Assembly: GCA_029052085.1 (NCBI GenBank)
Contig: JAIDJS010000272.1
Location: 1 to 7,500, forward strand
Length of the DNA: 7,500 nt
Direction: 5' to 3'
From: Eubacterium sp.
GTDB lineage: Bacteria; Bacillota; Clostridia; Oscillospirales; Acutalibacteraceae
The translations under genes were made by a program, and so were the position numbers. The notes under the pieces were generated by a model. It made no database searches and was not told the DNA's origin. It saw only the letters and a program-made list of their open reading frames with translations. Of the stretch, positions 6,285-7,500 are shown one piece after another (position 1 is the first letter of the stretch; every line of letters begins with the position of its first letter).

Positions 6285-7500
6285 ATGCGTGGAATTGAAA
6301 CCTCTAAATCAAGGATAAGACAAAGCATTTTTACAGAAGTTGCAAGACTTGCCTATGAGGGTTGGGATCCTATTAAATTTGAAAAGCTTCCATATAAAAT
6401 CATTCCGGGTGAAATTGCGCAGTATAGAGACAGCGTCTTTGTTGAACGAGCTGTTGTAGGCGAAAGACTTCGTGCGGCAATGGGATTATCCCTGCGTAAG
6501 TTTGATGATTTCACATCTATCTGTGATGGAATAGATGAAAGCATTATTGACGAAAAGTATTACGAACCCCCGCTTATAGATATAATCAAATTCGCCTGTA
6601 ATAAATGCCCTGAAAACAAGGTTTTTGTTACAAATGCGTGTCAGAACTGCTTAGAGCATCCGTGTGTTGAGGTTTGCCCCAAGGATGCGGTTTCAATAGT
6701 TGACGGCCGTTCACATATTGATCAGGAAAAGTGTATCAAATGCGGTATGTGCGTTAATGCCTGTGAGTACCACGCAATAGTGAAACAGGAAAGACCCTGT
6801 GCAAAGGTTTGCGGAATGAATGCAATTAAGAGTGATGAATTCGGCAGGGCCGAAATTGATTATGATAAATGCGTTTCCTGCGGTATGTGCCTTGTTAACT
6901 GTCCTTTCAGTGCAATCATTGATAAAAGCCAGATTTTCCAAACCATCACAGCTGTTAAAAGTGACACACCTGTTTACGCTGCTATTGCCCCGGCATTTGC
7001 AGGTCAGTTTGGCAACGTTTCAATCGGCCAGATTAAAACAGCGTTTTTAAAACTTGGATTTACAGATGTTGTTGAGGTTGCAATCGGTGCCGATTTATGC
7101 ACAATTGAAGAAGCAAAAGACTTTACCAACGAAGTTCCTGATAAGCAGCCGTTTATGGCAACCTCCTGCTGCCCTGCATGGTCGGTTATGGCTAAAAAGC
7201 TGTTCCCTGAATTTGCACCATACATTTCAATGGCACTTACTCCAATGGTTTTAACCGGAAGACTTATTAAAAAGGAGCATCCTGAGGCAAAGGTTGTTTT
7301 CGTCGGTCCCTGTGCAGCAAAAAAGCTTGAAGCAAGCAGACGTTCAATCCGAAGCGATATTGATTTTGTTCTTACATTTGAAGAATTTGCATCTATTCTT
7401 GAGGCAAGGGACATAGATATTGCCGAATGTGAGGAAAGCGAATTTGTAGTACAGGCAAGCGGAGATGGCGTTGGCTTTGCAGTAAGCGGCGGTGTTGCCG
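6285..7500 (+). CDS. Monomeric [FeFe]-hydrogenase, group B-like (N-terminal 405 residues; runs off window)
   Basis: An open frame without stops runs from 6285 to the window end. The enzyme should catalyse reversible H2 formation/oxidation with ferredoxin-type electron transfer in the cytoplasm of an anaerobe. Seen: an N-terminal region (about 1-100: IPGEIAQYRDSVFVERA, RLRAAMGLSLR, KYYEPP) typical of clostridial single-subunit hydrogenases. Next are Cys105/108 and ferredoxin-like Cys sets: 119/122/127/131, 150/153/156/160, 172/176 and 196/199/202/206. The H-domain shows APAFAGQFG (236-243), L1 TSCCPAW (293-299; Cys295 the likely proton relay, Cys296 an H-cluster ligand) and L2 GPCAAKKLE (341-349; Cys343 a ligand). 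Gly341 replaces the Met of the classical MPC motif, as I recall for group B (CpIII-like) enzymes. The L3 Cys motif lies beyond the window. AAAGGA (6272-6277) is seven bases before the ATG. A non-hydrogenase Nar1/NuoG-type protein is unlikely given intact L1 and L2. Confidence 0.93.
   Translation, partial: MRGIETSKSRIRQSIFTEVARLAYEGWDPIKFEKLPYKIIPGEIAQYRDSVFVERAVVGERLRAAMGLSLRKFDDFTSICDGIDESIIDEKYYEPPLIDIIKFACNKCPENKVFVTNACQNCLEHPCVEVCPKDAVSIVDGRSHIDQEKCIKCGMCVNACEYHAIVKQERPCAKVCGMNAIKSDEFGRAEIDYDKCVSCGMCLVNCPFSAIIDKSQIFQTITAVKSDTPVYAAIAPAFAGQFGNVSIGQIKTAFLKLGFTDVVEVAIGADLCTIEEAKDFTNEVPDKQPFMATSCCPAWSVMAKKLFPEFAPYISMALTPMVLTGRLIKKEHPEAKVVFVGPCAAKKLEASRRSIRSDIDFVLTFEEFASILEARDIDIAECEESEFVVQASGDGVGFAVSGGVA

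Noticed and set aside
7004..7414. A 136-codon minus-strand open frame
   Set aside because: It is fully antisense to the hydrogenase coding frame, which carries clear Cys motifs; it has no family signature of its own.

Overview
The window looks like chromosomal DNA of a low-GC, anaerobic Firmicute, most likely a gut-type clostridium (Clostridia/Oscillospirales-like). This is inferred from four things: a T-box-controlled trp operon, a monomeric clostridial-type [FeFe]-hydrogenase, strong AGGAGG/AAGGGG ribosome binding sites, and A/T-rich intergenic DNA. No marker gene fixes the species. There is no mobile element, CRISPR array, rRNA or tRNA.

Region 1 (1-2027, minus strand) is the start of a tryptophan biosynthesis operon. 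A consensus-like promoter (TTGACT, 17 bp, TATAAT) drives a roughly 335-nt leader. The leader is a T-box riboswitch with a TGG (Trp) specifier, the T-box motif and a strong intrinsic terminator. It is followed by trpE (anthranilate synthase component I) and the first 64 codons of trpG (component II), which overlaps the trpE stop as ATGA. When uncharged tRNA-Trp accumulates, the leader should antiterminate and allow both subunits to be made.

Region 2 (2028-6105, plus strand) is a divergent two-gene glycosidase operon. It has its own promoter (TTGACA, 17 bp, TATCAT) and ends at a clear intrinsic terminator. The first gene is a multidomain GH20 enzyme (beta-N-acetylhexosaminidase / lacto-N-biosidase superfamily). 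The second is a GH123-like protein (DUF4091-type catalytic domain). Both families use a neighbouring Asp-Glu pair and substrate-assisted catalysis on N-acetylated hexosamines, and both pairs are present (D382-E383; D324-E325). Neither protein has a recognisable signal peptide, so the pair probably acts in the cytoplasm on imported HexNAc-containing glycans. No transporter or regulator is visible beside it.

Region 3 (6106-7500, plus strand) is an A/T-rich regulatory stretch with a Rex-operator-like dyad and a candidate promoter, followed by a long 5' part (405 codons, running off the window) of an [FeFe]-hydrogenase. It carries ferredoxin-type [4Fe-4S] Cys clusters and the L1 and L2 H-cluster motifs. 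Its architecture resembles the less-studied group B (CpIII-like) monomeric hydrogenases.

The three regions look like independent transcription units. The most interesting material is the unsecreted GH20 + GH123-like pair, with a variant GH20 active-site wall and an unassigned C-terminal domain, and the possible redox-controlled hydrogenase. No clearly new defence or mobile system is present.
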